The notes under the pieces were generated by a model, which was given only the letters and a program-made list of their open reading frames with translations, did not search any database and had not been told where the DNA came from. The position numbers were made by a program, and so were the translations under genes. Below, in pieces: positions 36,012-44,554 of a stretch of 64,000 nt of DNA (positions are counted from its first letter, which is position 1; the number at the start of each line of letters is the position of its first letter). The stretch is from Tamlana crocina (GTDB lineage Bacteria; Bacteroidota; Bacteroidia; Flavobacteriales; Flavobacteriaceae). The stretch lies in the NCBI GenBank assembly GCA_040429635.1, contig CP158972.1:281918-345917 (forward strand), read 5' to 3'.

Positions 36012-37367
36012 TTGAGTACTTTTAAACAAGGTCGCTATTCCGGATTAATAAAACCTATTTTACACCTCGTTGATTTTAGTATCATTGGCGGTGTTATATT
36101 CTTGTTTGAGATTAACCTGAATAACATTTATTTGTTTTTGGGGTATGCCTTCGCATCTTGGCTTGTCATTGCTTTTAAAAATCAGTTTTATGAGGTCAAT
36201 AGATACACTAAAGTCATACAGGTTATCACCTTGTTGTTTAGACAAATTATCTTCTTTTCAATTATACTATATGCTTTTATTGGGTTTTTTAAACAACCTG
36301 GTATAAGTCGGTTGTCGCTTGGAAACTATTTGTTGACGGTTTTTGGATTAGTTTCATTTTTTAAGTTTTTGTTTTTCTTTCTCTTAAATAAATATAGAGC
36401 AGTTTTAGGAGGAAACCTTAGAAGGGTAGTTGTTATTGGTGATACAGAAAAGACTAGGCAATTAATGCGTATTTTTAAAACCAGATTGGATTTTGGTTAC
36501 GATTTCAAAAAACAGTTTAAAACGCAAAAGGAGGGTTTTTCGCTGCAAAAATGTTTCGACTTTATTATTGAAAACGACATCAATGAAATTTACTTTTCGG
36601 TGGCCGATTTATCCAACAAACAAATAAACCGATTGATCGACTTTGCCGATAATAATTTACGGGAATTAAAATTTATACCAGATAACAAGGATATATATTC
36701 TAAAAAGTTAAAATACGAATATTATGATTATATTCCTATTCTATCGTTAAGGACTATTCCTATTCAAGAAAAGGTTAACCAATTGACCAAGCGAACTTTC
36801 GATATTGTGTTTTCCCTTGGCATTATCATTTTTGTGCTATCATGGCTTACGCCCATCTTGGCCATCATCATAAAACTGGAATCAAGAGGCCCCGTATTTT
36901 TCAAACAATCCAGAAACGGGTTTAATTACAAAGAATTCGACTGTTACAAGTTTCGTTCCATGACGCCCAACAAAGATGCGCATTTGTTTCAAGCGACAAA
37001 GGGCGATAACCGCATTACAAAAGTGGGGGCTTTCATTAGAAAGACAAGTATTGACGAGCTCCCTCAGTTTTTTAATGTACTTTTCGGTGATATGTCGGTT
37101 GTGGGACCAAGGCCGCATATGGTAAGCCATACCAATATGTACGCGCAACGAATAGATAAGTTTATGGTGCGCCATTTTGTAAAACCGGGCATAACAGGAT
37201 TGGCCCAGATAAGTGGTTTTAGGGGCGAGATAGAAACCGATAAAGATATTATCAATAGAGTAAAATATGACATCTTTTACATAGAAAACTGGTCGTTGTT
37301 ATTGGATTTAAAAATAATGATACAAACTTTGACCAATGCGTTAAAAGGCGAGGAAAAAGCTTATTAA
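36012..37367 (+). CDS. WcaJ-like polyprenyl glycosylphosphotransferase
   Basis: This 451-residue protein starts with TTG. It has about four N-terminal membrane helices, a CoA-binding-like Rossmann middle (LRRVVVIGDTEKTRQLMRIF) and a C-terminal bacterial sugar transferase domain: TKRTFDIVFSLGIIIFVLSW, FFKQSRNGFNYKEFDCYKFRSM, KTSIDELPQFFNVLFGDMSVVGPRPH, KPGITGLAQISG. It should load the first hexose-1-phosphate onto undecaprenyl phosphate, starting repeat-unit assembly. Confidence 0.93.
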   Translation: MSTFKQGRYSGLIKPILHLVDFSIIGGVIFLFEINLNNIYLFLGYAFASWLVIAFKNQFYEVNRYTKVIQVITLLFRQIIFFSIILYAFIGFFKQPGISRLSLGNYLLTVFGLVSFFKFLFFFLLNKYRAVLGGNLRRVVVIGDTEKTRQLMRIFKTRLDFGYDFKKQFKTQKEGFSLQKCFDFIIENDINEIYFSVADLSNKQINRLIDFADNNLRELKFIPDNKDIYSKKLKYEYYDYIPILSLRTIPIQEKVNQLTKRTFDIVFSLGIIIFVLSWLTPILAIIIKLESRGPVFFKQSRNGFNYKEFDCYKFRSMTPNKDAHLFQATKGDNRITKVGAFIRKTSIDELPQFFNVLFGDMSVVGPRPHMVSHTNMYAQRIDKFMVRHFVKPGITGLAQISGFRGEIETDKDIINRVKYDIFYIENWSLLLDLKIMIQTLTNALKGEEKAY

Positions 37368-37379
37368 TAAATAAGCGCT

Positions 37380-38399
37380 ATGAAAACCACAAAAGTGTTA
37401 TACATAGGAAACAATCTGTTTAGCAAAACGGGTTATCCTTCCACGTTGGAAACACTTAGTAATTTGCTACAAAAAGAAGGCTATACTGTAATAAAAACGT
37501 CGAGTCAATCTAACGTGGTGTTCCGAATGCTCGATATGGTTTTCAGTATTTTTAATCACCAACAAACTACTGATGTCGTTTTAATCGATACCTATAGTAC
37601 GTTAAACTTTTATTACGCCTATTGCTGTGCTATTTTGCTACAATGGTTTAGAAAGCCTTATATTCCTATTTTACACGGCGGAAACCTTCCTGAAAGGTTG
37701 AAAAAATCGCCTCGAATGTCAAAAACCATTTTTTCAAACGCCTATGTTAACGTGGCACCATCCGAATATTTGTTGGAGGCTTTTCAAAATGCAGGCTTCA
37801 AAACCCTTTGCATCCCCAACGTACTCGAAATAGAAAATTATCCGTTTAAAGTTAGAGAAACACTACATCCGAAACTGTTATATGTAAGGTCGTTTGCCAA
37901 AATTTATAACCCCGAAATGGCCATAAAAGTATTGTTAGAACTAAAGAAAGATTACCCAAATGCCACATTGTGCATGGTAGGCCCCGATCGTGATGGTACC
38001 TTGGAAAATGTAAAAGCACTTGTGAAAGCACTTGATTTGGAAAGCTCGGTGAAATTCACAGGTGTTTTAACAAAAGAAGCATGGCACAAAAAATCGGAAG
38101 CATTCGATGTTTTTATAAACACCAGCAATGTCGATAACATGCCAGTTAGCATCATTGAAGCCATGGCTTTAGGATTACCGGTTGTATCCACCAATGTAGG
38201 AGGAATAAAGCATTTGGTAAAAGACCAAGAAACTGGGGTCTTGGTGAAACCAAACGACGTTGTCGCTATGGTTAACAGCATTAAGGATTTAATTGAAAAC
38301 GACTCGGGTAAAATCACCCAAAAAGCTCGAAAGCAAGTTGAAAACTATCAATGGGAGGTGGTAAAACACCAATGGAACCAATTACTTGAGAAAGCATGA
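37380..38399 (+). CDS. glycosyltransferase family 4 (GT-B)
   Basis: This 339-residue protein has an N-terminal domain with VLYIGNNLFSKTGYPSTLETLSNLL and a C-terminal donor domain with LLYVRSFAKIYNPEMAIKVL and FINTSNVDNMPVSIIEAMALGLPVVSTNVGGI (E-x7-E pattern). It probably transfers a sugar to the lipid-linked intermediate. Its stop overlaps the next start by 4 bases (ATGA). Confidence 0.9.
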   Translation: MKTTKVLYIGNNLFSKTGYPSTLETLSNLLQKEGYTVIKTSSQSNVVFRMLDMVFSIFNHQQTTDVVLIDTYSTLNFYYAYCCAILLQWFRKPYIPILHGGNLPERLKKSPRMSKTIFSNAYVNVAPSEYLLEAFQNAGFKTLCIPNVLEIENYPFKVRETLHPKLLYVRSFAKIYNPEMAIKVLLELKKDYPNATLCMVGPDRDGTLENVKALVKALDLESSVKFTGVLTKEAWHKKSEAFDVFINTSNVDNMPVSIIEAMALGLPVVSTNVGGIKHLVKDQETGVLVKPNDVVAMVNSIKDLIENDSGKITQKARKQVENYQWEVVKHQWNQLLEKA

Positions 38400-39691
38400 T
38401 CTATAAATGGCTCTATATTTTGGGACGAAATTTGAGGAACCCTTCTTCAAAAAGCATCCATCAATTTTTGAATGTTTCGCAGGGCTATTCGTTGGAGCAG
38501 TTGGAAGGTTTTCAATTGAAAAAACTAAAGGAGCTCATTGCATTTGCCTATCAATATTCGCCATTTTACCGAAAGACTTTTGATAAAAAAGGAATAAAAC
38601 CATCCGATATTACATCACTTTCCGATTTAAAAAAATTGCCCACCATCACCAAAAGAGAACTGATTCAGCATAATTCAGAAATCCATACGAATTATAAATT
38701 CAAAAAAACATTTCAGGCCAAAACATCGGGGACGTCGGGCCAATCGTTGGTGTTTACAAGAAACGAATATGCCGATGCGTTCAACAGGGCAGTCATCAAC
38801 CATAATTACAGCAATTATGGCATAAATCCTTGGGATAGAAATGGCTACTTTTGGGGATTCAATCAGTCGCTTTTCTATAAATTGAAAACCCGATTGCTAG
38901 ATGCTTTTCAAAATCGATTTCGGGTGTTTTCGTATTCAAAAACCGAAATGAAGCGATTTATAAAAAAGCTAAAAGATGCCCAATATATCCATGGTTACTC
39001 ATCAAGTATTTACGAAACGGCAAGGGCCATAAATGCTTCAGAAACTAAAAAGCCGAGTAAAATCAAAATGGTTAAGGGCACTTCTGAAAAGATTTTCGAT
39101 TACTATCAGCCTGAAATCAAACAGGCCTTTGGAACAAAAATGATTAGCGAATACGGCGCAGCAGAAGCTGGAATCATTGCTTTTGAATGCCCCAAAGGCA
39201 ATATGCACATAAACATGGAAGGTGTAATTGTTGAAGAAATGAACAATGAAATTTTGGTTACCAATTTGCACATGCTTTCTTTTCCGATAATTCGATATCA
39301 ATTAGGCGATTATATAAAATTGGCTCCAAAAAGTAAGGCGTGTGACTGCGGAAAAGCACATCTCATTTTAGAAGACGTTTTGGGTAGAATTGGCGAAACG
39401 GTTTACGGAATTAGCGACAAATATCCCAGTTTGTATTTTTATTATATTTTTAAAAACCTTTCGGAAAAGCATGGGTTGAATTTGGAATATCAAGTGATTC
39501 AAAAGGAAAAAGGACAGTTGGATTTCAATATTTTTTCCGACTTATCAACCAAAGAAAAACAACTTTTATCAAAAGAAATTGAAAGTTATTTTAAAGGCGA
39601 CATAACATACAGAATAAATACCGATGCCGAATTGGTAGCTACAAAAAAAGGAAAAAAGAAAAGTTTTATTTCAACCATCAAACATCAATGA
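38396..39691 (+). CDS. CapK-like adenylate-forming enzyme (phenylacetate-CoA ligase family)
   Basis: This 431-residue protein shows the AMP-binding motif QAKTSGTSGQSLVFTRN, SEYGAAEAGIIAFECP and YQLGDYIKLA. Members in polysaccharide loci (CapK-like) are thought to activate acids for decoration of sugars or to work with glycosyltransferases; the substrate is unknown. The CDCGKAHLILEDVLGRIGE segment has two Cys, as in many paralogues. Start and stop overlap the neighbours by 4 bases each. Confidence 0.87.
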   Translation: MIYKWLYILGRNLRNPSSKSIHQFLNVSQGYSLEQLEGFQLKKLKELIAFAYQYSPFYRKTFDKKGIKPSDITSLSDLKKLPTITKRELIQHNSEIHTNYKFKKTFQAKTSGTSGQSLVFTRNEYADAFNRAVINHNYSNYGINPWDRNGYFWGFNQSLFYKLKTRLLDAFQNRFRVFSYSKTEMKRFIKKLKDAQYIHGYSSSIYETARAINASETKKPSKIKMVKGTSEKIFDYYQPEIKQAFGTKMISEYGAAEAGIIAFECPKGNMHINMEGVIVEEMNNEILVTNLHMLSFPIIRYQLGDYIKLAPKSKACDCGKAHLILEDVLGRIGETVYGISDKYPSLYFYYIFKNLSEKHGLNLEYQVIQKEKGQLDFNIFSDLSTKEKQLLSKEIESYFKGDITYRINTDAELVATKKGKKKSFISTIKHQ

Positions 39692-40440
39692 GCAATAGCA
39701 CCCCCCTTGTTTCGGTCATTACAGCTTGTTACAACTCTGAAAAACACATTTCGGAAACCATAAGCAGTGTGCTCAATCAAACCTATCAAAATTGGGAAAT
39801 GTTGTTGGTTGACGATTGCTCAAGCGATAATACCATTTCAATAATCGAAACACTTCAGAAGTCAGATTCGCGAATTAAACTGTTTCAGCTTAATGAAAAT
39901 TCAGGAGCAGCCGTGGCCAGAAATAAAGCCATTAATGAAGCGAAGGGCGAGTTTATCGCTTTTCTGGATAGCGACGATAAATGGTTACCATTAAAACTCG
40001 AAAAGCAAATCCGGTTTATGCTGCATAAGGGGTATAATTTAACGCACACCGCATACCAATGGATTGATGAATCTGGAGATTCTTTAAATAAAACTTTAAA
40101 TCCGCCCCAAGTTTTGAGTTATAGCGACATGCTTTATTCCAATAAAATAGGGTGCTTAACGGCCATTTATAACCGGACTAAATTGGGAAAAGTGTATATG
40201 CCGCTTATTAGAAAACGACAAGATTATGCTTTGTGGCTTAAAATATTAAAAACAGGTGAGGAAGCCCATGCACTGCCCGAAGTCCTTTCAGAATACCGAA
40301 AAACCAATGATTCCATGTCTAACAATAAGTTCGATTTAATAAAATGGAATTGGAAACTGTTACGGCAAGTGGAGCGGTTACCATTATTAAAATCGGCGTA
40401 CTATTTGGCATGGCACGTCATCATAAAACTGAAAGGGTAG
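39688..40440 (+). CDS. glycosyltransferase family 2 (GT-A)
   Basis: This 250-residue protein opens with PLVSVITACYNSEKHISETISSVLNQTYQNWEMLLVDDCSSDNT, the classic GT2 start with a nucleotide-binding DD, then the DxD-type FLDSDDKWLPLKLEKQI. It is the last gene of the polysaccharide operon and overlaps the CapK-like gene by 4 bases. Confidence 0.92.
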   Translation: MSNSTPLVSVITACYNSEKHISETISSVLNQTYQNWEMLLVDDCSSDNTISIIETLQKSDSRIKLFQLNENSGAAVARNKAINEAKGEFIAFLDSDDKWLPLKLEKQIRFMLHKGYNLTHTAYQWIDESGDSLNKTLNPPQVLSYSDMLYSNKIGCLTAIYNRTKLGKVYMPLIRKRQDYALWLKILKTGEEAHALPEVLSEYRKTNDSMSNNKFDLIKWNWKLLRQVERLPLLKSAYYLAWHVIIKLKG

Positions 40441-40492
40441 CTTTTAAAAATAAAAACTCGCCCATCTATTAGTAGCTTTAATCAAAAGCAAT

Positions 40493-40500
40493 TATTTTTG
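40493..40500 (+). promoter_or_regulatory. -7 element of purD
   Basis: TATTTTTG ends 23 bases before the ATG at 40524. This supports that start over an upstream GTG in frame. Confidence 0.5.
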
Positions 40501-40523
40501 TGCCTTTAATAAACACACAGAAC

Positions 40524-41798
40524 ATGAACATCTTAATTCTTGGCTCAGGCGGAAGAGAACACACATTTGCTTGGAAAATAGCACAAAGCCCAAAATGCGA
40601 ACAGTTATTTGTGGCTCCTGGTAACTCCGGAACGGCAGAAGTGGCAACCAACGTAAATATTGGTGAAACCGATTTTGGGGCTATTAAAGAATTGGTGTTG
40701 AATGAAAATATAGAATTGGTGGTTGTTGGCCCGGAAGCACCTTTGGTGGCGGGGGTTCACGATTACTTTTTAAACGACGATGCCATCAAGCATGTTAAGG
40801 TCATTGGGCCACAAAAAGTAGCCGCAGAGTTGGAAGGCAGTAAAGAATTCGCCAAGGAATTTATGATGCGTCACAACATTCCAACGGCAGCTTACGAGAG
40901 CTTTACGGCCGAAACCGTTGAAAAAGGCTATGCGTTTTTAGAAACCTTAAAACCACCGTATGTACTGAAAGCAGACGGGTTGGCAGCAGGAAAAGGAGTG
41001 GTGATTTTAAATGATTTGGATGAAGCCAAAGCCGAATTGAAAAGCATGCTGGTCGATGCCAAATTTGGTCAAGCTAGTACCAAAGTGGTTATCGAAGAGT
41101 TCTTGGATGGTATCGAGTTGAGTTGTTTTGTGTTGACTGATGGTGAAAACTATAAAATCTTACCAACCGCTAAAGATTACAAGCGTATCGGTGAGGGAGA
41201 TACTGGCCTTAACACAGGTGGAATGGGAGCGGTTTCGCCCGTGCCTTTTGCTACCGAGGATTTTTTAAATAAAATTGAGGAGCGCATTGTAAAACCAACT
41301 ATTGAAGGCTTTAAAAAAGACAAACTGCCTTACGTGGGCTTTGTGTTCATTGGGTTGATAAAAGTGGAAAATGACGACCCAAAAGTAATTGAATACAATG
41401 TTAGGATGGGCGATCCAGAAACCGAAGTAGTATTCCCAAGGTTGAAAAACGATTTGGTTGAGGTGCTTCAGGCGATGGGCAATGGTACTTTAAACGAAAT
41501 AGATATTGAAATAGACGAACGTGCGGCTACAACGGTCATGTTGGTTTCGGGAGGTTACCCTGAGGCTTACGAAAAAGGAAAGGAAATAACGGGTATTGAG
41601 GCTATCAATGGCTCTATTGCGTTCCACGCCGGCGCACAATTAAAAGACGGGAAAGTTGTAACCTCTGGTGGCCGTGTTATGGCGATAACTTCATACGGAA
41701 ATACGTACCAAGAGGCCATAAAAAAATCTTACCAAAATATAGAAAAACTACATTTTGATAAGATGAATTATCGTAAAGATATCGGATTCGATTTATAG
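40524..41798 (+). CDS. purD: phosphoribosylamine-glycine ligase
   Basis: This 424-residue ATP-grasp enzyme performs step two of purine synthesis. It has the N-terminal MNILILGSGGREHTFAWKIA, GPEAPLVAG, the ATP-grasp stretch YVLKADGLAAGKGVVI, NTGGMGAVSP and the metal site VRMGDPETEVVFPR. Length is normal. Its stop overlaps the end of the convergent DUF6341 gene by 6 bases. Confidence 0.97.
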   Translation: MNILILGSGGREHTFAWKIAQSPKCEQLFVAPGNSGTAEVATNVNIGETDFGAIKELVLNENIELVVVGPEAPLVAGVHDYFLNDDAIKHVKVIGPQKVAAELEGSKEFAKEFMMRHNIPTAAYESFTAETVEKGYAFLETLKPPYVLKADGLAAGKGVVILNDLDEAKAELKSMLVDAKFGQASTKVVIEEFLDGIELSCFVLTDGENYKILPTAKDYKRIGEGDTGLNTGGMGAVSPVPFATEDFLNKIEERIVKPTIEGFKKDKLPYVGFVFIGLIKVENDDPKVIEYNVRMGDPETEVVFPRLKNDLVEVLQAMGNGTLNEIDIEIDERAATTVMLVSGGYPEAYEKGKEITGIEAINGSIAFHAGAQLKDGKVVTSGGRVMAITSYGNTYQEAIKKSYQNIEKLHFDKMNYRKDIGFDL

Positions 41799-42020
41799 AA
41801 ACGAGTGCGAAGAAATGCTTTTGTCTTCTTCGTTGTTGTCGTTAAATATTTTTAACTGTTTCATCCAGTAAACCATGGCTACAAAACCAATAAGCATGAA
41901 AATCCATGAAATGGTATTGGCGGCAAACCAGTTTTCTAACTCAAGTGCTTTTAAGGCATCGTACGGAGCAAACAGTACATTTACAAATAAGTCCTGTATA
42001 GCGTAAAATAAGTCTTTCAT
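41793..42020 (-). CDS. DUF6341 family small membrane protein
   Basis: This 75-residue protein has an amphipathic start (MKDLFYAIQDLFVNVLFAPYDALKALE), one transmembrane helix (ISWIFMLIGFVAMVYWMKQL) and an acidic tail. The family occurs next to purD in flavobacteria and its function is unknown. It is divergent from the DUF6427 gene and convergent with purD. Confidence 0.75.
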   Translation of the reverse strand: MKDLFYAIQDLFVNVLFAPYDALKALELENWFAANTISWIFMLIGFVAMVYWMKQLKIFNDNNEEDKSISSHSFL

Positions 42021-42093
42021 TTTGTGTTTGTTTATTGTTTACCAACCGTTTTATAGTTAGTATATTTACTACGCAAAAATACAAAAACAGATA

Positions 42094-43017
42094 ATGATAA
42101 CAAGTTTTTTTAATAAATCTAAACCTGTAAACTTCGTTATTGTGTTTTTAATTACACTATTGGCTTTTATAGTGGCCAAAACCCATATGGGTTACGATGC
42201 TATTACAGGTGGTTTTTTGTTTAAACAGGCCTTGCTTTTATTGGTGGCTTATAGCTCCATTCTACTTTTAAATTTTGTAGTTGGAAAAAATAGTTTATCT
42301 AAAAAGAATCACTACGAACTATTATTATTCAGCCTGTTTTTTTTAACCATTGTAGAAACCACAAACGAAGCAGAAGTGTTATTGGCTAATTTTTTTGTGC
42401 TTTTGGCTTTGCGGAGGTTGCTGAGTGTGCGTTCGCAACGTGAGTTGAAAAAGAAGTATTTTGATGCTGCATTTTGGATAGCGGTGGCCAGTCTATTCTA
42501 TTTTTGGGTTATTTTATTTTTTGTTTTAATCTTGGCATCTCTGGTTTTGTATTCCGATAACAATATTAGGCATTGGGTGGTGCCGTTTTTGGGAGTCGCT
42601 GCGGTGTTTGTTATTTCGGTGGCCGCATCAGTGATTTTTTATGGTGGTTTTTTTAATGTTTTCGATTTGTCTCTTCAGGTTGATTTTGATTTTTCAAAAT
42701 ACAATTCCACGAAATTTTTAATTGCCATTACCTTACTATTGTCCTTTGGTTTGTGGTCATTGTTCTTTTATATTCGGAATATTAAGCAGAAAAAGAAGTC
42801 GAATAGAACTACTTTAAAAACGGTGGTTTTGGCTGCGGTTATTGGTTTTGTAATTGTACTTTTAACGCCCAATAAAAACGGAAGCGAGTTTTTGTTTTTG
42901 TTCGCTCCCTTGGCCGTTGTGGTTTCAAATTATATCGAATCCATTTCCGAAAAATGGTTCAGGGAAGTGTTTTTGGGTGTATTGATTATTGTGCCTTTTG
43001 TACTGTTAATGCTGTAG
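42094..43017 (+). CDS. DUF6427 family integral membrane protein
   Basis: This 307-residue protein has about nine transmembrane helices (for example FVIVFLITLLAFIVAKTHMGYDAITGGFL and WVVPFLGVAAVFVISVAASVIFYGG) and short loops with the motif LRRLLSVRSQRELKKKYFDAAFWIAVASLFYFW. It is conserved in flavobacteria beside upp; its function is unknown. It overlaps the convergent upp by 12 bases. Confidence 0.75.
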   Translation: MITSFFNKSKPVNFVIVFLITLLAFIVAKTHMGYDAITGGFLFKQALLLLVAYSSILLLNFVVGKNSLSKKNHYELLLFSLFFLTIVETTNEAEVLLANFFVLLALRRLLSVRSQRELKKKYFDAAFWIAVASLFYFWVILFFVLILASLVLYSDNNIRHWVVPFLGVAAVFVISVAASVIFYGGFFNVFDLSLQVDFDFSKYNSTKFLIAITLLLSFGLWSLFFYIRNIKQKKKSNRTTLKTVVLAAVIGFVIVLLTPNKNGSEFLFLFAPLAVVVSNYIESISEKWFREVFLGVLIIVPFVLLML

Positions 43018-43665
43018 CTTTTCGCCAAAAGCTAAATCGCCCGCATCACCAAGCCCCGGAACAATGTAGCCTTTGTCGTTTAGTTTTTCGTCAACGGTGG
43101 CAATCCATAAATGCACGTTTTCGTCAAAATGGTTTTCAATAAATTTAATGCCCGGTTGAGCGCCAATAACACTCACTAAATGGATGGCTTTCGGTTTACC
43201 AAAGGGCCTTAAAGCCCTAAAGGTGGCGACAAGTGATTGTCCAGTGGCCAACATCGGGTCGGCCAAAATCAATGTTTTGCCTTCCAAGTTGGGGCAGGCG
43301 AGGTATTCCACAATAATTTCAAAATCATCGGAATTATTTTTATGGTGCCTGTACGCCGAAATAAAAGCATTTTCGGCTTTGTCAAAATAATTGAGCAATC
43401 CGTTATGCAACGGAATACCTGCTCTCAAAATAGAGCATAATACCACATCGTTTTGAGGCAGTGGTATTGTTGATTTTCCCAAAGGGGTTTCAACCGTTTT
43501 CGACTCATAATATAGTGATTTACTCATTTCATAACCCAAAATCTCACCAATGCGTTCAATATTTCGCCGAAAACGCAAGCGGTCGTTTTGGACGTCGGTG
43601 TTTCTAATTTCAGAAATAAATGTGTTCAAAATGGAATTTTGAAGCGATAGGTTGTGGATTTTCAT
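43006..43665 (-). CDS. upp: uracil phosphoribosyltransferase
   Basis: This 219-residue salvage enzyme makes UMP from uracil and PRPP. It shows the PRPP-binding loop TLILADPMLATGQSLVATFRAL and the uracil-binding C-terminus DEKLNDKGYIVPGLGDAGDLAFG. It lies on the minus strand, divergent from the DUF4254 gene. Confidence 0.95.
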   Translation of the reverse strand: MKIHNLSLQNSILNTFISEIRNTDVQNDRLRFRRNIERIGEILGYEMSKSLYYESKTVETPLGKSTIPLPQNDVVLCSILRAGIPLHNGLLNYFDKAENAFISAYRHHKNNSDDFEIIVEYLACPNLEGKTLILADPMLATGQSLVATFRALRPFGKPKAIHLVSVIGAQPGIKFIENHFDENVHLWIATVDEKLNDKGYIVPGLGDAGDLAFGEKLQH

Positions 43666-43775
43666 TGGTGTAAAATTATTTTTAAAGTTAATGAAACCCG
43701 TTTACAAATTAATTGAGAATAGTTAAAACAATCCCAATGCGATTCAAGCGAGCCTAAAATATTGTTTAAATTACG

Positions 43776-43783
43776 TAGTTTTG
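43776..43783 (+). promoter_or_regulatory. -7 element of the DUF4254 gene
   Basis: TAGTTTTG ends 20 bases before the ATG at 43804 and overlaps an in-frame upstream extension, which supports the later start. Confidence 0.45.
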
Positions 43784-43803
43784 TGCTTTTTAAAACCAAA
43801 AAC

Positions 43804-44409
43804 ATGTTTACAGATAAGGCAAATAAAATATTTCAGGACGTTATAGAAAAATACCACGTTTTTAATATGGTAGATCAACCGTTTGAGAACGCTTACCCAG
43901 AGAGCGAATTAATCGAACATTTGTTGTACAGAAAATGTTGGATTGATACCGTGCAGTGGCATTATGAGGATATTATTCGTGATCCACAAATCGACCCCGT
44001 GGCAGCATTAAAGTTGAAGCGACAAATTGATGCTTCCAACCAAGACCGCACCGATATGGTGGAGTATATCGACAGCTATTTTCTGGATAAATATAAGCAT
44101 GTTGAAGCGAAAGCTGATGCGACGATAAACACCGAAAGCCCAGCATGGGGCATTGATCGCTTGTCAATTTTAGCATTGAAAATTTACCACATGAACGAAG
44201 AGGCTACCCGCGAAGACGCTTCGGAAGCCCACCGTACTGCTTGCCAAAAGAAATTGGACGTTTTGTTGGAGCAGCGCGTAGATCTTTCAACCGCTATCGA
44301 TACGCTTTTAAGCGATATTGAAAATGGTGATAAATACATGAAGGTGTACAAGCAAATGAAAATGTACAACGACGACGAATTGAACCCTGTGCTTCGTTCG
44401 CAAAAGTAG
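43804..44409 (+). CDS. DUF4254 domain-containing protein
   Basis: This 201-residue soluble, helical protein has the DUF4254 features LIEHLLYRKCWIDTVQWHYEDIIRDPQIDP, ALKLKRQIDASNQDRTDMVEYID and SPAWGIDRLSILALKIYHM. It is usually encoded next to glycosyltransferase family 9 or LPS genes in Bacteroidota, as here; the biochemical role is unknown. I use ATG 43804 rather than the earlier TTG. Confidence 0.88.
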   Translation: MFTDKANKIFQDVIEKYHVFNMVDQPFENAYPESELIEHLLYRKCWIDTVQWHYEDIIRDPQIDPVAALKLKRQIDASNQDRTDMVEYIDSYFLDKYKHVEAKADATINTESPAWGIDRLSILALKIYHMNEEATREDASEAHRTACQKKLDVLLEQRVDLSTAIDTLLSDIENGDKYMKVYKQMKMYNDDELNPVLRSQK

Positions 44410-44436
44410 GAGAGTGTCTAAAAAGTAATAAATGAA

Positions 44437-44522
44437 CGTCATTGCGAGAAATTTTATTTCGAAGCAATCTCATAATCAAAACTTTGATTTTTAAAGATTC
44501 CTTCACTTTGTTCGGAATGACG
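44437..44522. repeat. MITE-like dispersed repeat with inverted ends
   Basis: The 86-base segment begins CGTCATTGCGAG and ends CGGAATGACG, so its outer 7 bases are perfect inverted repeats (CGTCATT/AATGACG). The interior carries AAGCAATCTC and AGATTCCTTC words that recur in flavobacterial intergenic repeats. It fills most of the gap between the DUF4254 and GT9 genes and has no coding capacity. Confidence 0.65.
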
Positions 44523-44554
44523 ACTTTTTAGAATTCCTCAACAAACAAACCCAA

